From assembly GCF_014287435.1 (NCBI RefSeq), contig NZ_JACOPG010000001.1, positions 558,001 through 622,000 of the forward strand: DNA of 64,000 nt, in the 5' to 3' direction. This DNA is from Roseburia lenta (lineage in GTDB: Bacteria > Bacillota > Clostridia > Lachnospirales > Lachnospiraceae). Made by a program: the position numbers and the translations under genes. Numbering within the stretch: the stretch's first letter is position 1; every line of letters starts with the position of its first letter. Below are positions 7,222 to 14,604 of this stretch, one piece after another. A model generated the notes under the pieces. That model was not told the DNA's origin, made no database searches, and saw nothing but the letters and a program-made list of their open reading frames with translations.

Positions 7222-9230
7222 CAAATTCCACCTGCCAATCCAAATGTCATTGTATTTTCAAACGTGCGCCGGATAGCATCCGGGCTTGTCTGTGTATCAT
7301 AAAAGTTAAACGTTTGGCTATTTCCATATCCCATCATGGATCTGCCTGTCACATTGGCTTTTAATGTTCCAAGGCTTGCCTGTGCTGTATTTACGATGGA
7401 ATCTCCAAAACCTTCCATACCATCATCCATACCAGCCACGCACATCTTACCAATGTATTTGAACTCTCTTGATGGCGAATGGATACCAAAGACTCCTTTG
7501 ACCTTGCTGATCACATTTCCCATGAGATCACCCACGCTTTTTAGCAAGATACCTCCCATTCCTAGGATTCCATCAATAAATCCTTGGATCACGTTCTTGC
7601 CTATATCTTTTAACGAGACACTGCCAAATGTCTGGACCATATATATCAATAACGTCCCAACTGTATTCAGTAAGGTTGACAGCATTCCCATAAAGCCACT
7701 GATCATACTCTTGATGCCGTTGGCTGCAATGTTCTTTAAGGTCTGTGGTAATGACTTTATCGCCCCTTCTACAGCCTCAAAAATCATTGTTCCGGCACCT
7801 TTCAATGCTGATACCATACCGACAATACCATTTTTTAGAAGTGTGATTGCCTTGCTCCCCAGTTCCAACCAGTTGAACGCCGACCACACTGCCACAATAG
7901 CTTCTATGATCTTGGGTATATTTTCTATCAGCACCGGTATAGACTGGATAATCCCCTCTATCAGCATCATGAGGATCTGCACACCTGCCATAAGGATCGT
8001 CGGCATATTATCATTGATAACATTAGCAATCGTCGTGATAATGGTCGGCAGCATCTCTATAATAGTTGGCAGACTCTTTACTATCCCCTCCGCCAATGCC
8101 AGCATCAACTTGATACCCACATCGATCAGTATCGGTGCATTCTCTGCTATGGTCGTTGCCAGATCTTGTATCAATGTAAGCATCTGCTCTATAAAAACCG
8201 GCAACTGTTCTGGCAGGCTCTCTGCAATCTGAAGCATAATACTAGCCAGTGCCTCAACAAGCATAGGTATCGTTTGTGTAATGCCCTGTATCAGTGTCGG
8301 CACACCCTGTACTATAATGGTCGCGATTCCACTCAAAACACTCGGTATCACATTGATCACCGCCTGCAATAATGCTGGCAGTATAGAAACAAGGCTATTG
8401 ATCAGACTAACTGCACCGTCAACTAATGCTGGAAGCAGACTAGATATGATCGGTGGTAGTTTAGGTAACAGGTTTGCCGCCAGTTCCGTGATTCCTACTG
8501 ATAACTTGGGTAGAATATTTTCAATCACAGGCAACAGATTGGATAGCATTGTTTCTGTAGAGGTCGTAAATTCACTAACCAATCTCTCAATATCCGAATT
8601 GGAATCACCTAAGCCGGTAACCAGATTCTCCCAGGATGCTTTCGTCATGTTGATGGAACCTTCGACAGTCGTTGCCGCTTCTTTCGCAGTAGTGCCTGTT
8701 ATATCCAATTCGGTCTGGATCACATGAATGGCATCCGTTATATCTGCAAAGGAAGATATATCATAATGAATGCCTGTGATCTTCTCCGCATCAGCAAGCA
8801 ACCTCTCCATTTCTTCCTTCGTGCCGCCATAACCTAATTTTAGGTTATCCAGCATAGTATAATTCTGCTTGGCAAATCCCTGATAAGCATTCTGGATGGA
8901 TTCCATAGCGGTACCCATCTTATTTGCATTATCCGCCATATCGGTAATGGCACCGTTTGCCTTTTCTGCTGCCTCAGCAGTATCACCATCTAATGATGCA
9001 ATCAGCGATGCACTAAAGGATGTCACCGTATCCATGTAGGCATTCGCCGATAATCCGGCTGTCTTATATGCATTATTTGCATATTGCATAACCTGATCAT
9101 ATGCCGTCTTGAATAGTGTATCTACACCACCTGTCAACTGTTCATATGCTGAATAAGCACTCACAGCCTGCTTGGTCAATATTCCCAATCCGGTTGCTGC
9201 TGCACCTACTGCCGCTCCGACTGCCACCAT
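7221..9230 (-). CDS. tail tape measure protein (start uncertain)
   Basis: The open frame from Met 9230 gives 669 residues with many hydrophobic repeats of the type LLPALVDAVI...IPTLIQGI, a helical pattern typical of tape measure proteins that set tail length. The frame stays open upstream and encodes GSLLFDTKLNTDGVTTGLKKI, the usual N-terminus of this family. A GGAGG site at 9337-9333 is nine bases from an AGG codon at 9323-9321, exactly where an ATG is expected. The original gene was therefore probably 700 residues and its start codon appears changed. Confidence 0.88.
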   Translation of the reverse strand: MVAVGAAVGAAATGLGILTKQAVSAYSAYEQLTGGVDTLFKTAYDQVMQYANNAYKTAGLSANAYMDTVTSFSASLIASLDGDTAEAAEKANGAITDMADNANKMGTAMESIQNAYQGFAKQNYTMLDNLKLGYGGTKEEMERLLADAEKITGIHYDISSFADITDAIHVIQTELDITGTTAKEAATTVEGSINMTKASWENLVTGLGDSNSDIERLVSEFTTSTETMLSNLLPVIENILPKLSVGITELAANLLPKLPPIISSLLPALVDGAVSLINSLVSILPALLQAVINVIPSVLSGIATIIVQGVPTLIQGITQTIPMLVEALASIMLQIAESLPEQLPVFIEQMLTLIQDLATTIAENAPILIDVGIKLMLALAEGIVKSLPTIIEMLPTIITTIANVINDNMPTILMAGVQILMMLIEGIIQSIPVLIENIPKIIEAIVAVWSAFNWLELGSKAITLLKNGIVGMVSALKGAGTMIFEAVEGAIKSLPQTLKNIAANGIKSMISGFMGMLSTLLNTVGTLLIYMVQTFGSVSLKDIGKNVIQGFIDGILGMGGILLKSVGDLMGNVISKVKGVFGIHSPSREFKYIGKMCVAGMDDGMEGFGDSIVNTAQASLGTLKANVTGRSMMGYGNSQTFNFYDTQTSPDAIRRTFENTMTFGLAGGI

Positions 9231-9328
9231 ACCGGTCGTAGCAACACTGCCGATCTTCTTTAAGCCGGTAGTAACTCCGTCTGTATTTAATTTTGTATCA
9301 AATAATAATGATCCATCAGCCCTTCTCT

Positions 9329-9865
9329 TTACCCTCCGAAGGTCTTACTAAACTCGTCTAATTCTTCTTGCTCCTCTTCCGTAAGTGGTGGTATGATTTC
9401 CCAGGTTCTTTTCAATTCCTCATAAACATCAATATCTTTCCTATCTTCCTTTTTATAGGACCGGTACTGCATGATATCTCGTAATTGAATTGTCAGGCCT
9501 CTCATAAGCGCCAGAAATACGTGCCAATGCAAATATTCTATACTCGTCAAGTCAATCTGATAGTGTTCCCAGAAACCTGCGACGATAAAATCTGAATCTA
9601 TCCTATAGTCCAAAATAATTTCGTCTGATCCACTACCTCTTGGTACCTCATTATGAGGCGATGCAAATTCCATAAGTGATGCGACATCGCATCGAATTGG
9701 CATATCATTCTTAAACAGATACGACACATCAACCAACTGCCCGCTTCTCATCGTTTTTACATCCTCAAAAAACCTCAGCCACATCCGGAAGTCTGTGTGT
9801 ATGGAATAAGCCCTGCCATTCACTGTAACTGTGTTTGGCAGGGTCTTTCTTGTTAAATCAATCAT
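9329..9865 (-). CDS. Gp15-family tail assembly protein
   Basis: This 178-residue protein matches the bacteriophage Gp15 family, including HWHVFLALMRGLTIQLRDIMQYRSY. It lies between the tape measure gene and a smaller chaperone-like gene, as tail assembly chaperone pairs do. It starts four bases inside the preceding gene. No canonical slippery heptamer was seen at the overlap. Confidence 0.82.
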   Translation of the reverse strand: MIDLTRKTLPNTVTVNGRAYSIHTDFRMWLRFFEDVKTMRSGQLVDVSYLFKNDMPIRCDVASLMEFASPHNEVPRGSGSDEIILDYRIDSDFIVAGFWEHYQIDLTSIEYLHWHVFLALMRGLTIQLRDIMQYRSYKKEDRKDIDVYEELKRTWEIIPPLTEEEQEELDEFSKTFGG

Positions 9866-10272
9866 CGGCTAAATGGGGTAACATTGCCCTGCGCAATGCC
9901 ACTTCTTGCAATGCTGTCAAGTGCATGTGTAATTCCTGCCATTTGTTCAACTGGAATGCGTCGCATGTGATCTTCCATCTGCTGTGTCTGATACTCTTCG
10001 AGAGGCTTGTCATAGGCATCCATAATCTTTTTGAATGTCAATGTCACCTCACACAAATCTACCTCATCAATGTTATCTGAACCAAGAATTTCATTAGCAT
10101 TCTCTGTCCCAACAAGACCAACGATAAATCCATACAATTTCTTGTACTTTTCTCGGATGCTCAATCCTTTCTGCTCGTCAATCCTTGACACTCTTTCCAT
10201 TTCTTCAACAACTTTTAACGTCTTACTCGGCAAATCATACGACCGATCATTGATAATAACTGTATAAACCAT
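9862..10272 (-). CDS. tail assembly chaperone-like protein
   Basis: This 136-residue acidic protein sits after the major tail gene and before Gp15, the position of gpG-type tail chaperones. Sequence (MVYTVIINDRSYDLPSKTL, then a helical region) fits the small conserved family seen there in Firmicutes siphophages, which I recall as DUF6673. The function is inferred from position. Confidence 0.7.
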   Translation of the reverse strand: MVYTVIINDRSYDLPSKTLKVVEEMERVSRIDEQKGLSIREKYKKLYGFIVGLVGTENANEILGSDNIDEVDLCEVTLTFKKIMDAYDKPLEEYQTQQMEDHMRRIPVEQMAGITHALDSIARSGIAQGNVTPFSR

Positions 10273-10275
10273 CGC

Positions 10276-10788
10276 TTACTCCTTTTTTGCAAACACCGGT
10301 GTCCCTTCTGACACGGTACATGTTCCTCTCTCGATTTCGTAGATACTGAATTTGAAATAAATCTTTTCTGCAACAGAATCAAAATGATCCAAAATCAAGG
10401 TAGATTTTGTATTCCATGCATTGAATTTCTCGGCATCTGTTGTTCCAACATTGCCGGCAAACACAATCAAAAGATTTTTCTTTACATCTTCGCCTGTTGG
10501 CAAATTCATAAACATATCATACAAATAGTCGAATGCAGCATCTCCTTTGTTACACTGTAATTCCTGCGCCAATTCTGGTTTGTAGTACTGCACATCTGTT
10601 GTAGGCATTTCATTTTCAATAAAATCATTTTCCTCTGTCTGTGCATTCAAAACCAAATCAAAAATGGTTGATTTTCCAATTCTTGCATACTCTGGAGCAA
10701 CATCTGTTGCTGTATTTAAGAATGGAATTGTTTTATACTTCTTTAATCTCTCTAAAGCCCTTGTCTTATACCTCTCTTTCTCGTTCAT
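10276..10788 (-). CDS. major tail protein
   Basis: This 170-residue protein polymerises into the tail tube. It begins MNEKERYKTRALERLKKYKT and includes the core TDVAPEYARIGKSTIFDLVLNAQ, a pattern I recognise from major tail proteins of related siphophages. It overlaps the upstream terminator-type gene by 23 bases. Confidence 0.8.
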   Translation of the reverse strand: MNEKERYKTRALERLKKYKTIPFLNTATDVAPEYARIGKSTIFDLVLNAQTEENDFIENEMPTTDVQYYKPELAQELQCNKGDAAFDYLYDMFMNLPTGEDVKKNLLIVFAGNVGTTDAEKFNAWNTKSTLILDHFDSVAEKIYFKFSIYEIERGTCTVSEGTPVFAKKE

Positions 10789-11176
10789 AAGTGACAGATA
10801 ATGATAACTGATATAACGTGTCCTTTGAATCTGTTTCCATCGGATATGGATTGCCAGTGATCTCTATCCGAAGAATACGTCTGTTTCCATCAATACTTGG
10901 AAATGCATATGTAGTACCCAAGTCATCAGCCCAATAGGTCAACTCTTCCAGGAACTCATCCACTTCCATGCGTTCTGATTTCGATGTTGTTGATTGCCTT
11001 ACGAAAAACTGATAACCCTCTGTGATTTCATAAGAGCCATCATTATTTTCTTGCACATCCCTATTTGGACTACGAAACAGACCATATTTGTCTGAACCAT
11101 CTGCCACATGGTTGATGTCTATCTGCATCTTGCCATATTCTTTGAGCAGATCTACGATATACTTTGCTATTGTCAC
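10766..11176 (-). CDS. tail terminator / minor capsid protein
   Basis: This 136-residue protein starts MTIAKYIVDLLKEYG and has alternating beta strands (FFVRQSTTSKSERMEVDEFL, LSLSVTYERERE). It lies just before the major tail gene, where the tail terminator is normally encoded. Related proteins are often labelled minor capsid. It overlaps the next upstream gene by four bases. Confidence 0.7.
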   Translation of the reverse strand: MTIAKYIVDLLKEYGKMQIDINHVADGSDKYGLFRSPNRDVQENNDGSYEITEGYQFFVRQSTTSKSERMEVDEFLEELTYWADDLGTTYAFPSIDGNRRILRIEITGNPYPMETDSKDTLYQLSLSVTYEREREV

Positions 11177-11511
11177 GCTTTTCCCTCCGCTAATTTTTGT
11201 GCGCCTGCCAGAATCTGTTTTTTATACTTTTGCTTCATTCGCTCAAACCAGTAATTGCCTCTTTCTGGTGCTTCCTGAAAATTAGCCGGCATATAATACC
11301 AACGTCTCGCATATGGTGTCCGGTATCGCAACTCTCCGCTCCCAACGATGGTATTTGTCTCAGCTGACTTAATCAGGATATTGGCATTTTTTGGCACCAT
11401 AGGCTTACAGAGTCGCAGGCACTCATTATCTACATACTGCTGCACTCGCTCATATTCTCCCAATCCATGCTTATGGATAATCTCTGTTGGATTGCACTGG
11501 ACTGCCTTCAA
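11173..11511 (-). CDS. head-tail joining protein, Minor_capsid_2-like
   Basis: This 112-residue protein has the pattern ECLRLCKPMVPKNANILIKSA followed by TPYARRWYYMPANFQEAP, typical of Minor_capsid_2/gp10-like connector proteins. It sits between the head closure and tail terminator genes. Role inferred from family and order. Confidence 0.75.
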   Translation of the reverse strand: MKAVQCNPTEIIHKHGLGEYERVQQYVDNECLRLCKPMVPKNANILIKSAETNTIVGSGELRYRTPYARRWYYMPANFQEAPERGNYWFERMKQKYKKQILAGAQKLAEGKA

Positions 11512-11530
11512 TCTAAATAAATCTGCCGCC

Positions 11531-11893
11531 CTAGAAAAGCACCACCTTTACATTTTGTAAAAACCTACGATTAGAATTGTCATTAACACTCTTAATTGCT
11601 CCGCTTCTCGAAAATTGCTTTCTCAAATCAGAAATACGGCTGCCCTTAACATCCTGCACATCAAAGGCTATCTCGCCATATACAATGCAATCCTCTTCGT
11701 TAGTTGCATCTAGTACAATATCTTCATACGTCCCCTTTGGAAATGTAATAGTTACAGTTCGTGCCACATTTACAACTCCATTGGAATCTACCGTCTTTTC
11801 CGTATGTTCAGACCATTGCACACCATGAATAACTATCCTTTTCCATTCGATGTCTGACACCTTATGGAACAATGTGATTACATCTTCAAACAT
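11531..11893 (-). CDS. head closure protein, Minor_capsid_1-like
   Basis: The start chosen is MFEDVITLFHKVSD at 11893, which overlaps the upstream stop by one base; the frame is open to 11935 but those codons lie in the upstream gene. The 120-residue product is beta-rich, with TVTITFPKGTYEDIVLDATNEEDC typical of Minor_capsid_1 head closure proteins. Confidence 0.75.
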   Translation of the reverse strand: MFEDVITLFHKVSDIEWKRIVIHGVQWSEHTEKTVDSNGVVNVARTVTITFPKGTYEDIVLDATNEEDCIVYGEIAFDVQDVKGSRISDLRKQFSRSGAIKSVNDNSNRRFLQNVKVVLF

Positions 11894-12249
11894 CAATACG
11901 CACCTACTAACCCTGTCCCAGACAGCCACGCACATATCGACCCTCGCAACTCTTCTCTTAGCTGCTCTGCCGTCTGAATCACGTAACTTTCTGAATATCC
12001 ATCATTACTAACGGATGCCAAGCCTTGCCCTTTGACACTCTTGGCATCGTCCGCCATCTTATCAATGACATTACAGATGCACTCCTGCAACTGACTATAT
12101 CCGTATGTTTCCTCAGTGATCTGTCCCCACCGAATAATACCGATAACACGTTGCACTTCATTTTCCGCAATGGCTTCGGCGATATCAAACTCTTCCTCGC
12201 TCACAATATGATGAAGGGAGCGATACTGCTCCCATGTTACTTTTGCCAT
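11893..12249 (-). CDS. head-tail connector (gp6-like adaptor)
   Basis: This 118-residue helical protein begins MAKVTWEQYRSLHHIVSEEEF and continues with AENEVQRVIGIIRWGQI, a pattern of adaptors that bind the portal under the capsid. It directly follows the capsid gene block. The ribosome binding site GGAGGGAG is good. Confidence 0.75.
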   Translation of the reverse strand: MAKVTWEQYRSLHHIVSEEEFDIAEAIAENEVQRVIGIIRWGQITEETYGYSQLQECICNVIDKMADDAKSVKGQGLASVSNDGYSESYVIQTAEQLREELRGSICAWLSGTGLVGAY

Positions 12250-12267
12250 CTCGCTCCCTCCTTTCTT

Positions 12268-12468
12268 TTACTTCTTAGGCTGCAACTTCTCATTCTCCTC
12301 TTTGAGTGCGACATTTTCTGCCTGTAACTTCTTATTTTCCTCTTTGAGTGTGGCATTTTCTGCCTGCAATTGCTCATTCAAAGCCTTAAGATCCTTAATT
12401 TCCTTTTTCAGTTTTGCATCTGTACTCTTTTTCTCCGGCTTTTCAGCCCCTACACCTACTCTTCTCAT
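12268..12468 (-). CDS. small coiled-coil phage protein
   Basis: This 66-residue protein consists almost entirely of heptad repeats: LKEENKKLQAENVALKEENE and related blocks repeat about every 14 residues, and the DNA shows the same near-tandem repeat. It lies between the major capsid gene and the connector gene. It probably forms a parallel coiled coil; its function is unknown. Slippage between repeats could change its length easily. Confidence 0.75.
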   Translation of the reverse strand: MRRVGVGAEKPEKKSTDAKLKKEIKDLKALNEQLQAENATLKEENKKLQAENVALKEENEKLQPKK

Positions 12469-12478
12469 GTGCCACCTC

Positions 12479-13348
12479 CTACGCTTTGCTGTTCATGTAA
12501 ATACCTGCGCGCTTGTTGACGTAACCGTCTACGATCCCATACTTACGATACTTAACAATATCTGCATCTGCATCTGGGTTGCTTGAAGCAAGAATGATAT
12601 TGCTGGCCGTATGCTTGTCAAACTTGATAATTGCCGGCTTATGCACGATCATAAAGTTGATGTCTGCACCATTACTAGCCTTCTTATAATGACCTGCTTC
12701 CTCTCCTAAGGTCTTACCATCAAGCAAATCAATGGCTGTATAGAATCGTGCCTGCGGAACGACCTTCTTTACAGCAAATTTTCCAAGAACCTCTCTTGAT
12801 TTTGTCGTATCGAGAGACATAACACTGTTAAGCAGTGTCGCGGTTGCATAAAGGATACGACTCTCCTGCGGCACCTCGTCTTCGTCCATCTTAGACCATG
12901 CAGTAAGCAGAGCGTCCAAGAACTGTGAAGCATTGTCAATCGTCCCTGTGTCCTTTGAAATGCTTTCCAAAGATGCCAGTGTGGCAAACGTGAACGCATC
13001 CGCCTCCGGCGCCACCTTCTCGCGCATAAGCGTTGCACCTGCCATTCCAAAGGCAAGGTTTCTGGATTCCTCATTGTCCATAACATCAACAGAGATCTTT
13101 GTACCTCTGTCATAGTTGAATGTGGCGGTCTTCCACTTGAGGTCTACTGCCCCTGTGGTATAGCCGCTGTTACGATCATACTCGCCAAGACCAGTGACGC
13201 TGATCTGCGGATATACGATTTCATTTGCATTGGCACCAGCCCTTGACATAGTCGCGTCAGAAGTCAAATCCGCTGTTACGGATGCACTTCTGTATACCTC
13301 ATCAAGCAAACTGGTATAGTTTTTTGCTAAAGCGATTGTGTTTGGCAT
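12479..13348 (-). CDS. major capsid protein
   Basis: This 289-residue protein follows the scaffold gene and matches HK97-fold capsid proteins of this phage group. Features include an N-arm (LAKNYTSLLDEVYRSASVT), FNYDRGTKISVDVMDNEES, the helix MREKVAPEADAFTFATLAS, and a C-terminal AIIKFDKHTASNIILASSN. It has an AGGAGG ribosome binding site. Confidence 0.85.
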   Translation of the reverse strand: MPNTIALAKNYTSLLDEVYRSASVTADLTSDATMSRAGANANEIVYPQISVTGLGEYDRNSGYTTGAVDLKWKTATFNYDRGTKISVDVMDNEESRNLAFGMAGATLMREKVAPEADAFTFATLASLESISKDTGTIDNASQFLDALLTAWSKMDEDEVPQESRILYATATLLNSVMSLDTTKSREVLGKFAVKKVVPQARFYTAIDLLDGKTLGEEAGHYKKASNGADINFMIVHKPAIIKFDKHTASNIILASSNPDADADIVKYRKYGIVDGYVNKRAGIYMNSKA

Positions 13349-13360
13349 TTAGTTTTCCTC

Positions 13361-13957
13361 CTATTTCTGTTCTGTTGTTACAGGCGGCAATCCCATAGCG
13401 GCGCGCATAGCAGCATCGCTGTCCTGATTACCCGTCTTGGTTACTGATCCGATCGGATCTCCTTTGCCTAAAACATTAGGCTCCGGTTCCCCGAACAGCA
13501 TCTTACTATCCTCCGCTTCTGTCAGTGCCTTAAGCGCTGCGGTGATATCCTCTTTCTGATTCTTTGATGCCTTAAGGGTATCAATATCGAGAAGTGCCGT
13601 AATTGCTTTTGCATTCTTTCCATTGGCAGATGTGATAGCCTCTCTCAGAATGTCGTTGAAGTCTCTGTCAGCGATTTCTTTCTGGTGATTCTCATCCTTT
13701 TCTTTGATGTCCTGCTCCAGATCAGCAATCTTCTGCTTCATACCGCTGACATCTGCGTCCTTGAACTCTTCAAGGTCCTTTTTCAAATCCTTAATGGTGG
13801 TTGACTGCGTGGAAGTCTTTTCCTTTTCAGATTTCAAATCTTCCTGCGCCTGCTCCAGATCCTTTTTGACTGGATCATACTCTTCGTGGTGCAAATCAAG
13901 CACCTTGTCAATTTGTTCCTTGGACAATCCAAGTGCTTCTAAGTCTTCTCTCTTCAT
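13361..13957 (-). CDS. scaffolding protein, phage GP20 family
   Basis: This 198-residue protein has a short N-terminal helix pair (MKREDLEALGLSKEQIDKVL), a long coiled coil (about 35-100) and a C-terminal part with LREAITSANGKNAKAITALL. This is the GP20 minor structural pattern, taken to be the internal capsid scaffold. It lies 12 bases upstream of the major capsid gene. Confidence 0.88.
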   Translation of the reverse strand: MKREDLEALGLSKEQIDKVLDLHHEEYDPVKKDLEQAQEDLKSEKEKTSTQSTTIKDLKKDLEEFKDADVSGMKQKIADLEQDIKEKDENHQKEIADRDFNDILREAITSANGKNAKAITALLDIDTLKASKNQKEDITAALKALTEAEDSKMLFGEPEPNVLGKGDPIGSVTKTGNQDSDAAMRAAMGLPPVTTEQK

Positions 13958-14013
13958 TCTCTTATCTCCTTTAACGATGATTTATTTAACGTGGGGGAAT
14001 CACCCACAGATAA

Positions 14014-14084
14014 TTGCGGACGGCGGACTTGAACCACCATAGTCGGCTTAGGAGGCCGATATGCTACCTTTGCATCAATCCGCG
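14014..14084 (-). tRNA. phage tRNA-Arg(CCT)
   Basis: A 71-base cloverleaf folds on the minus strand. It has a 7-bp acceptor stem (first pair a C-A mismatch), D stem ATGC/GCAT, anticodon stem TCGGC/GCCGA with loop CTCCTAA, and T stem GGTGG/CCGCC with loop TTCAAGT. Anticodon CCT reads AGG. CCA is not encoded. It lies between the scaffold gene and the KTR gene, behind a terminator, so expression needs readthrough or its own promoter. The mismatch leaves full function uncertain. Confidence 0.8.
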
Positions 14085-14085
14085 G

Positions 14086-14141
14086 CAATAAAAAAGAGCC
14101 AAATAACAAATTCTCATATCAAGAATTCACTATTTGGCTCT
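14086..14141 (-). terminator. terminator overlapping the 3' end of the KTR gene
   Basis: An 11-bp perfect stem (14095-14105 with 14131-14141) encloses a second small stem and is followed on the minus strand by a T run. Part of the stem lies in the KTR coding frame. A related structure occurs at 19904-19953. Confidence 0.85.
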
Positions 14142-14283
14142 TAGGCTCTATTGTAACTATGCTTTCCCGCTTGCAATATTTGCAATATGCTGGGAAATTT
14201 TTTAATTGAGTGTCCGACCTCAATCGAATCATCTTTGGATTCCCACAGTGTGGACACTCTTTCCACAAGTATGTATATTTCAC
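14119..14283 (-). CDS. cysteine-rich KTR family small protein
   Basis: A GTG start at 14283 with GAGGAG upstream gives a 54-residue protein, MKYTYLWKECPHCGNPKM... with a second pair CKYCKRES. This matches the Cys-rich KTR family of small zinc-ribbon proteins common on Firmicutes mobile elements (CPxCGxKTR, TxLKNFPxYC, CK). Here the Lys-Thr-Arg motif reads PKMIRLR. Function of the family is unknown. The frame is preferred over an overlapping 76-codon frame because it has the ribosome binding site and family motifs. Confidence 0.82.
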   Translation of the reverse strand: MKYTYLWKECPHCGNPKMIRLRSDTQLKNFPAYCKYCKRESIVTIEPKSQIVNS

Positions 14284-14394
14284 TAGAATGACTCCTCTTT
14301 ATTATTGTAATACCGTGGAATATACAATGCAATAAAAATCTATTTTTGTATGTTGACAAAGAAAAAGCCACCGCATTCCTGCGATGGCATTATA

Positions 14395-14604
14395 TCAGTT
14401 AACTTTCTCAATAGATTGAATATCACTTTGATAAAACTCTATGAGTTTACCATCTGACAATATGGTAATCCCATCTTCTGCTTTTTCGTCATCTGAGCGT
14501 TCGCTCTCATCTGTAATCTCCTGCGCTTCTCCAGTGAACTCATTACCATCTATATCAACAATCTTCACTTTTCCACAATACTCAAAATTCCATATATTAA
14601 TCAT
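14395..14604 (-). CDS. small acidic phage protein, Sm-like strands
   Basis: This 69-residue protein alternates strands (KVKIVDIDGNEFTGEAQEI, DGITILSDGKLIEFYQSDI) around an acidic loop, resembling a small Sm/LSM-type barrel. It overlaps the end of the minor capsid-toxin gene by eight bases, so the two are co-translated. It could be a phage structural accessory or an immunity protein for the toxin-like domain; the sequence does not decide. Confidence 0.65.
   Translation of the reverse strand: MINIWNFEYCGKVKIVDIDGNEFTGEAQEITDESERSDDEKAEDGITILSDGKLIEFYQSDIQSIEKVN

Noticed and set aside
7336..8727. Long plus-strand frames opposite the tape measure gene
   Set aside because: They mirror the repetitive tape measure sequence, lack ribosome binding sites and have no recognisable domain.
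9862..9875. Programmed frameshift joining the two tail chaperone genes
   Set aside because: The overlap has no canonical XXXYYYZ heptamer; a simple start-stop overlap explains it.
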